From Torreya grandis (lineage: Eukaryota; Streptophyta; Pinopsida; Cupressales; Taxaceae): a stretch of 64,000 nucleotides of DNA. This document shows, piece after piece, positions 37,130 through 48,258 of the stretch. Under the pieces are notes generated by a model. It ran no database searches and had not been told where the DNA came from. It saw nothing but the letters and a program-made list of their open reading frames with translations. The position numbers and the translations under genes are program-made. Location of the stretch: NCBI GenBank assembly GCA_037957365.1, contig JARHVA010003166.1, forward strand, positions 846,501-910,500, written 5' to 3'. Every line of letters begins with the position of its first letter. Positions within the stretch are counted from its first letter, which is position 1.

Positions 37130-37560
37130 TTCCTTTGAGACGTCAAATTGGGCACCAATTGCTATTAGCCTATCAGCCTATTTGTTCTGCTCCTTGGGAA
37201 TAGAGGCAATGTTAAAAGCAAGAAAATCCTCCACCAAGTCCTAAACTCTATGTTTGTAAGACTTCAACAAGGAGTTCTTGGTCAGATTCAGGCCTCTTAC
37301 TTGATTTACAATTAGTTCACTATCTCTTAGGACTTGCAACTCCCTAATCCCTTTTTTTCTTGCCCATTTAAGGCCATGGATCAAAGACTCATATTCTGTA
37401 ACATTACTCGTGCAAGAGAATTGGAAACAAAAAGCTGAAAATTACCTTTCCTTCAAAGGGGAAACTAACATCACCCCACCACCAGTGCCTATTTTACTTT
37501 TGGAACCGTCAAAATACAGCTGCCACAGGCCAAGGTCTTCTTCACTTTCCTTAATTATAT
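37130..37560 (-). pseudogene. Element D archaic-type RNase H lying between protease and RT
   Basis: Reading minus: LWQLYFDGSKSKIGTGGGVM (first Asp, at 37502-37516 in DNA), a frame change, then NVTEYESLIHGLKWARKKGI (Glu), LQVLRDSELIVNQVRGLN (second Asp), and FNIASIPKEQNK followed by ADRLIA (last Asp). The four acidic residues of an RVT_3-type RNase H are all visible. Its place is odd: Tat elements such as A carry this domain after RT-RH, whereas here it precedes RT. Element E shows the same PR-RNaseH order. A frame change and three stops inactivate it. Confidence 0.75.
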
Positions 37561-37714
37561 TTAGCATGAAGGCAGCTTCCTCATGCATGTAATAGACTCC
37601 AAGTTCTACCTCCTCAATGAATTTTTATGGATCATGTTTGAAGTTATCATTTCCCCACTCATCCAAGAGTAAGTCCATGACTCATTTAAGAGTAGAGGAT
37701 GGAGATTGGTCCAT

Positions 37715-38296
37715 CTAAGACTCTTCTGGGTCGATGATGGTGTAACTGTCATTTGCTACCTTGGGTGAATATGGTTCTAGATGGTCCTTATAGAGTGGCT
37801 CAGACTCAATTTTCACTTTGGTCCCATACTTAGTTTTAAAAACTAGATATGACCAATTCACTGCTAGATAGCCACCTATCTTTGACGTGAAGTCCCTAGA
37901 CAAGCAAATTGTGAAATACAAAGGAACATCCGTTACCACTATATCATGGGGAATTGAGAAGGTTGGGCAAGCGTGCAATGTCAAGCCTAAACCCTTCACA
38001 ATCCCAACTATTTTTGTAGGTGTTCCATCTAGCTGTAGGACTCCTTTATTCATTTCTTGATACTTCAATCCCATCTTATTAGCAATACACTTGGGCATCA
38101 CTGAGGTGTTGGCCCCGCTATCAATTATGTAGTACACCAAAAAGTCCCCAATGACCAAGGATACATAGAAAGGGGGAGTTTTCTCTTCCTTCTTCACCTG
38201 TCTTGAAGTGGAAGGCTGTCCATTTGTCATCAAGACATTATCAGTGCTAGTTGGGATAGCTTGACGATCCAACTCATTCAATTCCCTTTTTAACAC
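37715..38296 (-). pseudogene. Element D retropepsin-like protease
   Basis: The open block of 193 codons reads PPFYVSLVIGDFLVYYIIDS followed by GANTSVMPKCIANKMGL: the active site is DSG with the hydrophobic stretch after it. The second hydrophobic/Gly block appears as LGLTLHACPTF and IVVTDVPLYF. The block ends with an acidic tail. It would release Gag and Pol products. It lies in the same frame as gag, separated by a single TAG (38300-38302), so gag and protease probably formed one polyprotein. Confidence 0.85.
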
Positions 38297-38302
38297 GTCT
38301 TT

Positions 38303-39760
38303 CTAGCTTGGAAGAGACAATAAATCCCATAAAGAGATATTCATATTTAGCTTCATTTGATCCACTATATTTATTTGAGGACTGCCACGCCTTAAGCTTT
38401 CTTTGGGGTTAATTCCAAGCTGAACTACAGGCTGAGGGGCTGAAGGTATAGATAGCTGCCTAAAATTTGGGGCCTTTACATTGGAGTGTGATGGAGGAGG
38501 TGTTGTTGATGCCTGAGTGGTAGCCTGGGCTTCTCCCATTGCCCTTCTCTTAAACCTCATGTTGGTTGCAACACAATCAACCTGATTGTCTACAGTGCCC
38601 ACATAATTCACTAAATAAAAATCTTCTTCCAAATGATTCATCAGGGCAAAATTAGGCTAAGCCTAATTGTTACTCGTGTTGGGCTGCATTGAAGGCTCAA
38701 AGGCCTGAGATTTAGTGGTTGTTTGGTTGTTTACATTCTAAAAATAGTTCATCACCTCATTTGTATAGATAGTTTGTTCTTGACCATATCCCATAGTTGA
38801 ACAACTTGACTACTCTTGTACTAAATTATTTTGAACAGGCACCATGGCCTTAGATGATGAAGAGGGACCAGTGTTGTAGTTTTGAAATGGCCTATTTGTA
38901 GTGAGCTACCCCTGACTTTGGTTATAATTTTGAAAAGGGGGTCTAGGGGCTTGGCCATATTGTTGATATCCTTGGTTTGGCTTGTTGCTTTGAGCTTGCT
39001 ACCTTTTACAGGCAACAAGTTCATTTGACATGTTTTGCAATAGGTTTTTAACCTCATGAAGCTCATTAGATGGAATAATAGCTGGCTTCTCAATGCTAGG
39101 CAGGGGAGCAATTGGGGAAGCAATAGTTTGAATTGGGGGCAAAATTTTTGGGAAAAGTGGCATGTTAGGCCTAGGGGCAATTTTCTCGACTTGAATCAAG
39201 CAATTTTTAGTTGATATGGCAATGTCATAAGCGGCTAGAAGTATATGTCCTCCAATAGATTGGATCATCACATCAATATCACTGTTTAGCACCTTTAAGT
39301 ACTACAAGAAAGCATAGCTAGGAGTTGGCCTAACTAGGATGGGAATTCTATCCCAAGTCTTTTGAAAATTTGTGTTGATGTCTTACATGTACTCGTGCAG
39401 AGCTCTCTTTATGGTCATCAACTACTCAACAAGAGAGAGACCATCACTTTTTCCCCCAAAATGATCAGTTAACTGAGTGCCCAATTCATTCTAGGAATGT
39501 ATGGAATTCACAAGCAAGGTCTCATACCAATCAAGAGCCTTGCCTTTAAGAGACAATGCCAGCAGTCTGATGGCAATATTTTCTTTTGTTATATTGTGAA
39601 TATTGCAAAGGTTGGCAATATTCTTAATATGCTCAATGGTTGTAATAGGTCCCACTCCATCGAAAGAAGGCACATTCTTTAGATCTGTTCCTAGAATTGG
39701 ATCATAGCATGGGAGATTTAAGGGGATCTCACCATGAAAAGTTGTAAAAGGTAATGCCAT
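38303..39760 (-). pseudogene. Element D gag
   Basis: The open 39491-39760 block starts MALPFTTFHGEIPLNLP and contains YDPILGTDLKNVPSFDG, then IRLLALSLKGKALDWYETLL, a Retrotrans_gag signature. Later blocks (38999-39292) are Pro-rich and include PIAPLPSIEKPAIIPSNEL. A Gln/Asn/Pro-rich stretch follows (38700-39000), then a linker (38303-38641) rich in Ala, Thr and Pro. There is no zinc knuckle that I can see. The Met at 39760 is a plausible start, about 340 bp inside the right LTR. Stops, mostly TAG, and one frame change near 39000 interrupt it. Confidence 0.8.
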
Positions 39761-40101
39761 GGCTGGGATTGACTATAACTGAGGTTGAGCTACGTATGTG
39801 GCTCTTAGAACAAGCCTAAGAGGATTTATTGTTGGATAAGGATGGGTCCTTTCAAATCATAGTCTTTTAGTAGCGTTTAAAGGTAACTCAATGAAATCAA
39901 AAGGGACCTCTCTTGAAGTAGACCTTGTGGTGACCTTAGGCATAGAAGATTAAGAAATTGGTTTTGAAAATATAAAACTGAAGCTCTTACTAGTGGAGTC
40001 ACTAGATGCTAGAAGACTTAAAATGGTTGTATCAGGACCAGCATCAATCCTGAACTTCACTAAATTATCAAACTAAAGGTCCCACTAGGCATGCCAAAAA
40101 C
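39761..40101 (-). other. Element D leader on the right side
   Basis: Short noncoding leader between gag and the right LTR. On the minus strand it begins with GTTTTTGGCATGCCTAGTGG. Nothing else is recognised. Confidence 0.55.
40078..40096 (-). other. Element D minus-strand primer binding site
   Basis: Read on the minus strand the site is TGGCATGCCTAGTGGGACC, starting five bases inside the right LTR. TGG start, position and a preceding TTTT match the layout of element E's site. It agrees with the minus orientation of gag-pol. The priming tRNA was not identified. Confidence 0.5.
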
Positions 40102-40278
40102 TATTGATGCAGAAGATTGCACCCTTGGCAGGAGGCCAAGCTCCTACCTTCTTCACGCAACAATGGAAACTCCCCTCTCACCTGTGGGACCGGCGAAGCT
40201 AGAGGGGAGAGTCTCTAGGTAAGGGTTAACTCCCTTTAATGTATCATTGTTTGTTTTAGGCAGTGTGAAATACATACA

Positions 40279-40312
<34 letters not shown>

Positions 40313-42244
40313 ACTATAATAAAGGGGGGATGAAAAGGGAGAAGAAATGTAGGAAAACAAACCTACTCTAAGGAGGTGATACACCAAAACAATATGACCC
40401 TTTCACACCCACTCTCAAAATCAGATAAAACACACTTATATGCTGCACCCTTGATAGCAAAAGCAATCTACAAACTTGGCAGGGAGGTAAAAATGAAAGA
40501 TACACAAAAAAGGAGGTTCATCCAAAGGTGTTATAAGAAGCACTCTGTAGATAATCCCCTCTATTTTTCACTCCAAAATAGAACTCTTCTCCTATCAGCT
40601 GCAGATGGTGCCTTGTAGATAGCTAGTGTGTTGATGTTAAACCTATGAGAGCATCAAAGACAATGACTAAACATAGATCAACACTCAGGACATACACAAG
40701 ATATCTATCCAAGAAGAGGTAAAACTATGTTTATTTGATTCAAGCAAAAAATTTAGCAGGGCTATGCCTTGTAAAATTCATAAAGAGATCCTTGAAAAAT
40801 GACTAAGTTTGTAATTTATATGAGAAGCCAAGAGGCCCATTTGGTGCTCTTGATTTTACAAGTGGCATATGTGTCCCTCCATGACAAGAACAAGTCACTC
40901 AAGGAATTAAATGAACTATTCATTTTGCCTGCTCGAGACTTACATTTCCTACTTGGGTGACTTACACGATTTGCCTTCCCATTTAATGTGAAACAGAGAA
41001 AATGGTTGCACTATTGGCCACTATCATTCCAAATGATCAATTTTCTGGCACTATTTCACCTACCAAAGCCACTTCTCTAATTTGTGCTAGTCAAACTTAA
41101 CTGCTCACTCATCACCTACCTGTCACTCTATCCATTTGTCATTCACGCCATCAGGAAATAAATTACCTTGTTTATGCCACTTGGACTAATTGACTGCTCC
41201 TTACCTTGTCACTCTGCTTGTCACTTGGAATTTGTCTTTTCTAGCTGCTCAGCCCCTTGGGCGAACATATTGGTAGGTCGCTACATTTTGAGCTCTTTCC
41301 TAGCTAGCACTTCCCATTTGAAAACAAATGGTTATTCCATTTTGCTAAATTTGATGTTTCTATGGCTGTCATACTTTGAATATCAATAGCTATCCTATTC
41401 CTTTAAATTTGATGGCCTTGTAGCCATCATCGGGTCCACGTGGCATCTCCTTAAGCACCTGCGGCTTTTCTGCCTTCGTTAAGTCCTCCCGGGCTCCTGC
41501 AGGTAAATTGTTTGCAGACAATTTCCCTGGGTCAATTTCCCTAGATCTTGTGGCTTTGCTGTATTTTCCATAGACAGAATGTCTGCAAAAATTCTTTTGC
41601 TTCAACTTTGAGCTTTGACCACATATTTTTGTGAACAAATTATCCACAAGAATCCTATTCAACCCATTCCTTTATTATTGAAGTGCCTAAATATTTGAAA
41701 TCATCAAAGTGTCAGCCCTCTAAAAAGGTCATTTGACTTATTGACTACCCTTCGGTTCAAGGGCATACCCTTGAACCATGCGTTGAACCATCCTGTTGAA
41801 CCAAAATTGACGAACCTCTTCATTGAACTTTTCCTTTGAATAGAACCTGTTGAACCAAAGTTTGGTTCAACGGTTCACCTAAGCGCATTGATTAGTTATG
41901 AAGACCGATGGACTTTATTGAACCATTGACATTGAACCTTTTCCATTAAACCAAAGTCATTGAACCAAAATTTGGTTCAACGATTCAAGGTTCAAAGGAG
42001 CGCATCGATGAACCAAAAGCCAAGCCCAATGAACTCTTTGCATTGAATTGAACATTGAACTTTTTAACTTGAACCAAGCCCGTTGAACCAAATTTTGGTT
42101 CAATGGTTTGGCTCAACCATGTTGAAATGAGATGCTAAACTGAGCATGAACCAGGATTAACTAAGCAACCCGAATACGACTGGCTTCAAAAATCTAGAGA
42201 AGAAGTTGATCACAATTTTTCCAAGGGGCAAAAATTGGTCAACA
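40102..42244 (-). repeat. Element D right LTR (5' LTR by pol orientation)
   Basis: 2143 bp, in direct orientation to 31650-33811. It starts TATTGATGCAG (TGTTGACGCAA in the other copy) and ends TTGGTCAACA. Most differences are C/T or G/A, plus a shorter TA run. It contains the same three palindromes and GAACC words (41770-42115). Confidence 0.85.
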
Positions 42245-42743
42245 GACTGTTAATCATATTTTGTTAAATGAATGAGAAAGAAAGCAACCTTTTAGACTTT
42301 GTGTTGGAATAAGCTTGTGTTATCTAGGAAATTGTTCTTATGTTTGTTTCCTAAATATAGTCTTGTCCATTTAATCAAACAAGCAGAACAAGTGGAAATA
42401 AGCTGGAAGATGTCTTGAAGCTGACTGTGGGAGACTGTATACTACCATAATTGTCTTCAGTCTATGTTTTATGTAAAGGATACTATAGAGACTTTGAGCT
42501 CTCTTTATCCTTCGTAATCCTTTACTCTGTTGTAGTTTTAGGTATAGACTTTGAGTTGCACTTAATCCTGCTATGTTCCATTGTCCTAATCAGTAGGAGA
42601 GATAATGCAAGACTTTGTGCTTTCATTGGTTTCTTGTGGTCTCTGTTGCTATCTAGGAAGAATCCTGTTATTTGCTGAATATCACTTCTAAAAGAAGAGA
42701 AGTGCCTTTTTAGTAATTACACTAGAATTCTCCTTTGTTTTGT

Positions 42744-42865
42744 GAACATCATCTCTGAAAAAAGAGAGATGGATGGTATGATTTCACCCTTGAGTGTGTG
42801 TGTGTGTGTGTATACACAGGGGTGAAATCATACCATCCATCTCTCTTTTTTCAGAGATGATGTTC
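42744..42865. repeat. 46 bp perfect inverted repeat in E 3' LTR
   Basis: Arms 42744-42789 and 42820-42865 are exact reverse complements around a 30 bp loop that holds a TG run and GTATACAC. Weaker pairing extends outward to about 42712 and 42897. The arm sequence then occurs a third time in direct orientation at about 42898-42930. The 5' LTR has it once (about 26400-26450). Confidence 0.9.
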
Positions 42866-42947
42866 ATATAATAGAGGATAATTCTGGTGTAATTACTGAA
42901 AAAAGAGAGATGGATGGTATGATTTCACCCCTGAGTGTATTTTCAGG

Positions 42948-43002
<55 letters not shown>

Positions 43003-43038
43003 CATATATATATGTATATATATACATATATATATATG

Positions 43039-43085
<47 letters not shown>

Positions 43086-43145
43086 GTATATATATATATA
43101 TATATGTATATATATGTATATATATATATATGTATATATATATAC

Positions 43146-43176
<31 letters not shown>

Positions 43177-43192
43177 ACCTGTATATATATAT
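42948..43192. repeat. Expanded TA/TATG/CATA microsatellite in E 3' LTR
   Basis: About 245 bp of alternating TA with scattered G and C. It is bounded by CAGGTTATA on the left and TATAACCTG on the right, which are reverse complements. The 5' LTR has only about 25 bp of CA-rich sequence in its place. The long Tyr/Ile frames it produces in several frames are artefacts. Confidence 0.95.
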
Positions 43193-43364
43193 ACTATAGT
43201 ATATAATAGTTTATAGGGAACCTCCCCTTCCTGAGAGGAGAGATTTGTCTCAATCTCATTGTGGCCACCACATCCATTTTTCTATATAAATCTCCTTATG
43301 CTGTGGTTGATGCACCTATTTTTCCATCAGTCAGCTAGTGATCAAATATTCACCCAACAACTAA

Positions 43365-44004
43365 CACAATATTTGGTCTCAAATACTCATTAGGGGACAA
43401 CTTAGGATTTAAGACTTTTGAGAGGTCAAAATACTTGGAGAAGTGTTGGATAACTTCATAAGAGGTGATTAAAACCTATTATAATAGTTTCTAAGAAAAA
43501 TATATTTTAATGACCTTTTTGATCAAATCACTCTCTACCTATTACAATAAATTGACAATGTCAAGAATGGTTAATTTCCTCACATTGAAATTTGAATGAG
43601 CATGTGCATGAGAGAAAATTGTAGTAGGAAGTACTCATTTTTTAATCCATTGAAGCAATATATAAGCTAGTTTTACCTTCTCTTATGATTTTATTCTAGT
43701 CTTTGTGCATGAATGATTGATCTTATCTAGTGTTGATTAAGTTATCCTTGACATGTTGTCTCATTATCTCACCTATATGCAATTCAAATTCATTATTTTA
43801 GGTCATATATAAAGAGTCTAAGTAGTCATATGAAGGTTAAATGAGGCAATTTTCCATTAGTGTCTTTATACCTCTTGAAAATCAACCCTCCTTTCCTAAT
43901 CATCATCTATCACCTTCATATTAAAATACTAATGTAAGATGAGCATATTAAGATTAGTGTATGAATATATTAGTTCTATGTTCATTGTGTATTTAAGGAT
44001 GTGT
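43365..44004. other. Noncoding DNA right of element E
   Basis: No gene or domain. Before element E inserted it was continuous with 24216-24427. It may be part of the same old chromovirus-like element as the RT remnant that follows. Confidence 0.45.
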
Positions 44005-44215
44005 GGTAGAGGTCAAAAATTTTGTGCATCACCTCCATAGCTTAGTTTGTATTTAGTTCTCTCTATCCCTTTTCCTTTACAATCAATAGGCTTATTTTGT
44101 AGTTTATATATGATAGCATCAAGGGAACCAGCCATATCTAGAGATTATATTTAAATATAAGGTCACCCAAAACTTTGAAGAGTTACCATGATATCCCTTA
44201 AGTGAGGAGGCTTCA
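44005..44215. repeat. Dispersed repeat, copy 3 of 3
   Basis: Shared words with copy 1: GTGCATCACCTCC, a pyrimidine block, then GCATCAAGGGAACCAGCC and ATATCTAGAGATT; with copy 2, GGTCACCCA. It abuts the RT remnant directly. Confidence 0.5.
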
Positions 44216-44219
44216 AAAA

Positions 44220-45765
44220 TCTCCTCAAGGTTGAAACTTTTGATGATAATAAGCTCCATGTGGAAAACATTTTCTCCAAATTGAATTTTCATTTAAGCTA
44301 TCGTCAAATCCATGTGCATGTTAATGACATTCCAAAGATAGCCTTCCTCTCTCATTATGGCCATTATCAATTCTTGGTCATGCCATTTAGACTTACAAAT
44401 GACCCTTCAAAATTTTATGCACTAATGAATAAAATATTTTAGGATTTCCTTTATTGATTTACTTTGGTCTTATTTGATGATATTTTGATCTACAATTGCA
44501 CATGGGCTAAACATATCTAGAATATTGATAGGAAAATACATCTTCTATAAAAAAATAAATTATGTACGAAGTATTCCAAGTTTTCCTTTAGTCAAGATGA
44601 AGTGAAGTATGTAGGTAATATTGTTTTAGCTAATGGGGTCCATATGAATTTAGAAAAAATTAGTGTCATGCAACATTAGCCTTGGCCAAAAACTATCAAG
44701 AGCCTTCATGGATTACTAGGCCCTATAGAATACTATTACAAGTTCATCAAAGATTATAGAAATATTGCATCTCCCTTGACTTCCTAATTTAATAATGATG
44801 CATTCACATGGGGTGTCATAGCTAACTAGACATTCGTGGCACTCAAATAGCCTATGTGTAGCACACTAGTTTTGGCCACGCTAGACTTCACCAAAAATTT
44901 CACCATCAAAAGTGTTACAAAAATGGCCTAGGTTTTGTTCTTTTCCAAGAGGGGTGTCCTATTGTTTTCCCTCAAAAATACCTTTTTGGATGAAATTTGG
45001 ATTTATCTACATATAAAATGAAATGATGGAAACTTTTCATGTAGTACAAAAATGGAAGCCATACTTGGGAATCATTTTTACATCAAAACTGATCACCAGA
45101 GCTTGAAATATTTCATGTAATAATGGTTCTCATCACCATCACAAAATAAATGGGTCAACAAACTCATGGGTTATGATTATGAGAACACTGAAAATAAGGG
45201 TAAAGGCAATGTCATGGTAGATGTTCTCTCATGCACATTCAAAGACTAGACTTTCCTTTTTGATATATCCATGCCCATTCAAAACTAGTTAGAATTTGTA
45301 CACTAAAGGTATGAAAATGATCCCTTATTACACTAACTCATTCAAAAATTAGACACTAACCCATTTATATTACCACATTATTCATGGGATGGTGTTTCTC
45401 TATGATACAAGGGTTATCTGGTGCTTCCCCATAACATAGACCTTCATTGAGCCATATTCTATGAAATTCATGCTTCTCCATCAATAAGGCACTTGAGATT
45501 TCTCAAAACATATGAGTGAGCATGTTGAAACTTATTTTAGAAGGGGATGAAAGGGGAAATTAAATATATTGTTTTTAAATGTGATACCTTTCAATGTAAC
45601 AAATGTGAAACAATAGTAATTTTTGGTTTTCTTGAGCCCTTGCCTATTTTTAATAGGATCTAGTAAAATATTTCTATGTATTTCATTGAGGGTCTCTAAA
45701 TTTAAAGGAAAAATAGTGGTCCTATTCTTGATAGACCACATATTTGTATATAATAATTTTGTGAA
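44220..45765 (+). pseudogene. Chromovirus-like (Del/Tekay-type) RT-RNaseH-integrase remnant
   Basis: The open part (44260-44442) reads FSKLNFHLSYRQIHVHVND, then AFLSHYGHYQFLVMPFRLTN and FYALMNKIF, a Ty3/gypsy RT with chromovirus-like spelling. A catalytic block reads LVLFDDIL-like near 44475 with a frame change. Later pieces are LHGLLGPIEYYYKFIKDYRN, the RNase H words IKTDHQSLKYFM (about 45090) and NKLMGYDYENTENKGKGN, then an integrase zinc segment with HASPSIRHLRFLKTYE and CDTFQCNKCET (about 45470-45610) and PLPIFNRI. Gag and protease are absent. The remnant stops in the integrase core where element B begins. About twelve stops are present. Confidence 0.8.
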
Positions 45766-45779
45766 CTAGGAATTTGACT

Positions 45780-46946
45780 CAAGAGAGGATGGTTAGTATG
45801 GTGTTAGTTTCAAAATGAAAACAAAATGAAATAAATACTCTAACTATCATAAGATCTCTAGGCCTAGACACTAGGGAGAGCTTAGTTAACAAATATGAAT
45901 AAAAAACACAACTAAAATGTAAAATAAATCTCTTTTACCTTCCTTGGATGCTCCAAAATGCTTGTTGTAGTGGTTTACTCAGCTTGTGCTCATGAAGTCT
46001 TTAGCAATGGAAGATTGGCTACCTCTATCTCTCCTTGGCACCTTGTGGCTTTGGCTTGGCTTGGAATAGAATCAATTTGGCTTGGTAACACTAATTTCAA
46101 TGGATTTTGGAATCATTTATACATTATAAATTTTTATTATCAAGTCTTATAAATTATGTGCATGGCCTCTCTATTTATAGATTTTTTAGAATGTCTAGAA
46201 TCAACATAAACCATCCATCTTGAGATTGAGATGTGTGGTTGATTAATTAAATTTTTAAAAGTAATTTTATAATTATCCTCATCATGAAATTGGAAGAAGG
46301 GGAAATTAAGGGGCATGAATGGCATCATGGAAGGCATTGATGAGGCATGGAGGGCATGAATCCTAATATTTATACCATTTATGGCCTAGGGATGTCTTCC
46401 CAAGAAATGAGGTCACTTAATGATGTAGATATTCAATATTAATTTCCAAAAATAATTATTCAACAAGTTTCCATGGAATTCTTGATTAGGATCTAATTTG
46501 GTTTAATTAGCTCTTAAGCATGTTTAAGTACTTTGTGCACAAATTACTCAAATTGATCACAATGCCTTGTTATTGGTCCAAATTTTAAATGGATTAAAAT
46601 TAGAAGGTGATGTTAGATGTGTTGGATGAATTATCCCATTTAATATGTTACCAAAAAAAAATAACAAAGGCATGTGTCTCATGTAAGAGATTTGATAGGA
46701 AAGAGCAATTTAGAGAACCTAAGTGAAAAATTTGCATTTTGACTTGAAATGAACAGATCAAAGTTAGCTGGACCATAAATTGCATTGCCCCATTTAGGGA
46801 CACCCTAGCCAAAATTAGCACTTGAATATGTTATTTTGACATCATTTATCATTTTTTAGTGATTTTAGGCAAAATTGTGTATTTTAAGTGGAAATTGGCC
46901 AAAACACTGATTGGAGGTTATTGGTGGCCAGATTTAGGTGTCTACA
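45780..46946 (-). repeat. Element B 3' LTR
   Basis: It resembles the LTRs of A in parts: GACACTAGGGAGAGC against GAACTAGGGAGATC, the TTTTACCTTCCTTGG segment, and the end GGTGTCTACA against AGTGCCTACA. On the minus strand it starts TGTAGACACC. Just inside (46947-46965) the minus strand reads AAATAGGAAAAAAT, a good polypurine tract. The distal end was not precisely located. Confidence 0.65.
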
Positions 46947-48253
46947 ATTTTTTCCTATTTGGGAAGGCATTGAAAGCTATAAGCATAGTGATGCCTTCTC
47001 AAAGAATGAAAAAGTCTTGTATTCCTACAACTATAATGATGATAAACTAACTATATGATGCCCCATCGATGGAATTGTTGGCACAAGCAAGTCAACAAAT
47101 AATCCCTCAAAAATAAAGAACCAAAATAAGGGGACCAAAGAAAGGAAAGATGATGGGGTGAAAACATAATGATACTAAGAAAGTAATCAAAATAATTGAG
47201 AATGCAAGTGGGATGGTGAATAATGTTTTTTCCAAAGGTAGTTATAAACATTATACCTCGGTAGTGGTAATGTGGTATGATAACATGATGATTTGCCCAA
47301 AGGTAGTTATAGTCATTAAGAAGATGAAGCTACCCTATTTAGGATAGACAAACAAGATAATAACATGTCCTTGTATAGGTATAAAAAGTAAAATGGTGAA
47401 AACATAATGATTTTCCCAAAGGTGGTTATAATAATTGAAAAATGTAGGTGGGATGGTGTGCTATGATTTGCCCATAGACGGTTATAATCATTAGACCCTA
47501 ATTATAGCTAACATGATAAAATTGGATGAGGATGATGATAACTTAACATAGAGGTTAATGATGAATTATAACAACCTACTAGTAGGGAGATGCATGTCCA
47601 AACTAATAAATGTTAAAATTATTTCATGGTTAATTTCTCTGTTTGGGATATGATTGGGAGTGAATCAGGATGGCAGTGCTGAAAAGATGCCACCATTGTT
47701 GAATAAAATTTTTGAAGCTTAGGTTTGTTGTAACACATGTTGGTAGGCATCATGGTATAACATCATGAAGACTTGGCTAAAATATTCATGATGACTAACT
47801 CCTATAATCCAATACTCAATAGAAAAGAATGCACCAATGATATAAACCATGATGACAATGTAAACATATGAATATGGATGGATTTAAATGTAAGTGTGGA
47901 CAAGGAATCACCCAATGAACACACATAAACTAAATCAAGGCAATAGTGTTAAAAGTAACAAATAGAGAAATAAACAAATAAAATAAGAAAAAATAAACAA
48001 GTATATAATGCAATAGAAACTATATGAACATTTCCCCTAGAAAATGGGTGAAAACTAAACAAACAAGAAAAATGGGGGAATAAAAGAAAAAGAAGGGGGT
48101 GGCCGAGATATATCCATATGCACTAGGCAAGTGGATGCTACCTACATAGTTTCATAGATGTAATATCCAATAAAAAACTTTAGGCCAAATGTAGTTCTCC
48201 CAGGGAATGGGAAGAGTGTGATAACCATTGAAAATAAATAGAATGGATGTGAG
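46947..48253 (-). other. Element B noncoding tail, first part
   Basis: No coding. It contains four copies of the recurrent motif (47225, 47291, 47409, 47466), an A-rich block (47940-48015) and the box CTACCTACATAGT (48140) followed by AAATGTAGTTCTCCCA (48188), in the same order as in element A. Confidence 0.65.
47220..47490. repeat. Recurrent motif cluster in B tail
   Basis: Four copies, best read as GATTTGCCCAAAGGTAGTTA followed by TAGTCAT, at 60-120 bp spacing and in the same orientation as in A. Two more copies lie beyond element C at 59427 and 59480. Confidence 0.75.
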
Positions 48254-48258
48254 AGAAG

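Larger units (their letters stand above)
31650..42244 (-). mobile_element. Element D: Ty3/gypsy retrotransposon inside the 3' LTR of E
   Basis: It is 10.6 kb, flanked by a perfect 5 bp duplication GACTG (31645-31649 and 42245-42249), with E's LTR sequence resuming exactly afterwards. LTRs are 2162 and 2143 bp with TGTTGAC...GTCAACA termini (start mutated to TATTGAT in the right copy). The minus-strand order is gag, protease, RNase H, RT, RNase H, integrase. Open blocks are long and the catalytic motifs of RT and integrase are readable, so it is the best preserved pol in the window, though stops still inactivate it. Probable Tat-related lineage. The internal ends are unusual: both look like primer binding sites. 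Confidence 0.9.
24428..43359 (+). mobile_element. Element E: RT-less Ty3/gypsy element, split by element D
   Basis: Two LTRs starting TGTTGTTCCC or TGTTATTCCC and ending CACCCAACA bound a 3.5 kb interior with PBS, gag, protease and an archaic-type RNase H. The target duplication is ACTAG on the left and ACTAA (43360-43364) on the right, one G-to-A change. The 3' LTR is interrupted at 31650-42244 by element D. RT and integrase are missing, so it would have depended on enzymes from another element. The domain order PR then RNase H matches element D, which suggests E is a deletion derivative of a related family. Confidence 0.85.
42250..43359 (+). repeat. Element E 3' LTR, second part
   Basis: It resumes at TTAATCATATTTTG, as at 25911 in the 5' LTR, and runs to CACCCAACA. 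Compared with the 5' copy it has gained a local inverted duplication (42744-42897) and a roughly 245 bp TA array. Confidence 0.85.

Noticed and set aside
42893..43206. Four overlapping frames of 72-98 codons made of Tyr, Ile, His and Met on both strands
   Set aside because: They are translations of a TA/TATG microsatellite, open in every frame because of base composition.
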